DNA from: Clostridiales bacterium
GTDB taxonomy: Bacteria > Bacillota > Clostridia > Christensenellales > Aristaeellaceae
DNA length: 5,114 nucleotides
Assembly (NCBI GenBank): GCA_012512355.1
Contig: JAAZEI010000229.1
Coordinates: 1-5,114 of the forward strand
Reading direction: 5' to 3'
Below, in pieces: positions 4,354-5,114 of this stretch (its first letter is position 1; the number at the start of each line of letters is the position of its first letter). The notes under the pieces are model-generated. The model worked only from the letters and a program-made list of their open reading frames with translations. It was not told the DNA's origin and did not search any database. A program made the translations under genes and the position numbers.

Positions 4354-5114
4354 ATGCAACGTTGTCTTTGGTTTGGTCTTGCGGTATTTGCGCAGATTTT
4401 TGTCGTGCTGTCGCAAACCGCGGTCTCCGGTCGCTTCGTGCGTGTGGAAATACCGAAAGAAAAGGCAACGCTCTCGCTGGCCGAGGTGGAGATTTTTTCA
4501 GGCGGGGCCAATGTGGCACTCAAGGGGCGCGCATCGCAGAGCAAAACCGCCCATGGCGGCGTGGCGCAACGGGCTATCGACGGCAATAAAAACACGCGCT
4601 GGTCCGGCGGCTCCATTACCCACACCCCAGAGAATCAGCCCAACCCCTGGTGGGAGGTGGATCTTCGCCGGGATTTTCCGATCGAGCGGATCGCGGTTTG
4701 GAATCGCGTTGAGGAAGCGGAGCGCCTGAAAGACGCCTCAGTGATGATCATCGGGACGGATCGCAAAGTGAAGTGGGAGCGGACGCTGGCGGATCCCAAG
4801 CCCGCCGAAAACCGCCTCGTGGTAGACGCAGCCGTGAAAACCGCGGCGGCGGGCAAAATAATTCCGCGCAAAATCGAGCCGGCCACGGACGCGGAGGTGC
4901 GCGCGGCGTACGTGAAGAAGGATCACTGGATCACGACCGTATTGGCGACGCAGGAAAAACTTGAGGCTTTTCGCAATCTGAAACCTGTCACTTCTCGGCT
5001 TTTAAAAGATTTTCCAGAGGCTCGCGCTGACATCATGGAGGAATTCGCGGGAAGCGACATTTACCAAAGAAAACAGTCCGGCGAGCTGGCGGAGCTGGCG
5101 CGGCGTTATCTAGG
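4354..5114 (+). CDS. Exported protein with N-terminal discoidin (F5/8 type C-like) domain, 3' end cut off
   Basis: The frame is open from the ATG at 4354 to the window edge: 253 codons plus two bases, with no stop. Residues 1-25 are a signal peptide (basic QRC front, hydrophobic LWFGLAVFAQIFVVL, likely cut after AVS). Residues 27 to about 160 form a galactose-binding-like/discoidin domain of the fucolectin type: RFVRVEIP and LSLAEVEIFS at the front, NVALKGRASQS (53-63), RAIDGNKNTRWS (73-84), THTPENQPNPWWEVDL (89-104) and IAVWNR (113-118). Such domains usually bind sugars and occur widely in exported PVC proteins, fused to sulfatases, cytochromes or other modules. Residues about 175-253 are helical and charged, with no recognised family; the catalytic or anchoring part, if any, lies beyond the window. 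The gene has its own promoter and ribosome binding site. Product is likely secreted or periplasmic; the ligand is unknown. Confidence 0.85.
   Translation, partial: MQRCLWFGLAVFAQIFVVLSQTAVSGRFVRVEIPKEKATLSLAEVEIFSGGANVALKGRASQSKTAHGGVAQRAIDGNKNTRWSGGSITHTPENQPNPWWEVDLRRDFPIERIAVWNRVEEAERLKDASVMIIGTDRKVKWERTLADPKPAENRLVVDAAVKTAAAGKIIPRKIEPATDAEVRAAYVKKDHWITTVLATQEKLEAFRNLKPVTSRLLKDFPEARADIMEEFAGSDIYQRKQSGELAELARRYL

Noticed and set aside
4340..4729. 129-codon plus-strand open frame, and another at 4362-4589
   Set aside because: Both overlap the discoidin-domain gene in other frames; the frame from 4354 has the ribosome binding site, signal peptide and domain motifs.
1..5114. CRISPR array, insertion sequence, riboswitch or defence system
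   Set aside because: No regularly spaced repeats, no transposase or terminal repeats, no recognisable aptamer, and all sizeable genes are explained by replication or exported-protein families.

Overview
The window is a chromosomal replication-initiation locus. It holds dnaA and dnaN, both on the minus strand, a tRNA-Gln just after dnaN, and two genes on the plus strand for exported proteins that point away from dnaA. The organism looks like a Gram-negative bacterium of the PVC group (Verrucomicrobiota, Lentisphaerota or Kiritimatiellota relatives). The main reason is the last gene: a signal peptide is followed by a discoidin-like domain whose opening (RFVRVEIP...LSLAEVEIFS) and core (AIDGN, NPWWEVDL, AVWNR) have the wording that is very common in exported proteins of that group. 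This is family knowledge plus inference, not a database result.

Layout, left to right. Positions 1-86 (minus) hold the first 28 codons of an unrecognised gene. Positions 104-139 hold a strong Rho-independent terminator facing left. Positions 149-222 hold tRNA-Gln(CUG) with an encoded CCA. dnaN (sliding clamp, 364 aa) is at 286-1380. A gene-free spacer at 1381-1703 falls to about 25% GC in its middle and carries a good dnaN promoter. dnaA (460 aa) is at 1704-3086. A second gene-free stretch of about 535 bp (3087-3621) separates dnaA from the rightward genes. It carries several copies of a DnaA-box-like motif, TTATNNACA, one of them on the apparent -35 element of dnaA. A Spy/ZraP-like periplasmic protein lies at 3622-4239, then a terminator and promoter that overlap, and finally the discoidin-domain protein, which starts at 4354 and runs off the window.

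Functionally, DnaA opens the origin and DnaN is the processivity clamp for the polymerase. The genes on the two sides are transcribed away from 3087-3621, and sampled lines show C slightly above G on the left and G clearly above C on the right of the plus strand. Together with the box-like motifs and the very AT-rich dnaA-dnaN spacer, this makes the dnaA neighbourhood a good oriC candidate. The duplex-unwinding site could be in either spacer.

The window holds no mobile element, CRISPR array or defence system. The most interesting points are about the origin: the DNA-recognition segment of DnaA domain IV differs from the classical RDHTT pattern (here KTHAT, with one residue missing just before it), no classical TTATCCACA box is present, and a relaxed TTATNNACA motif is over-represented in the spacers. 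GC content also changes sharply between the replication genes (about 45% where counted) and the rightward genes (about 60-80% where counted).
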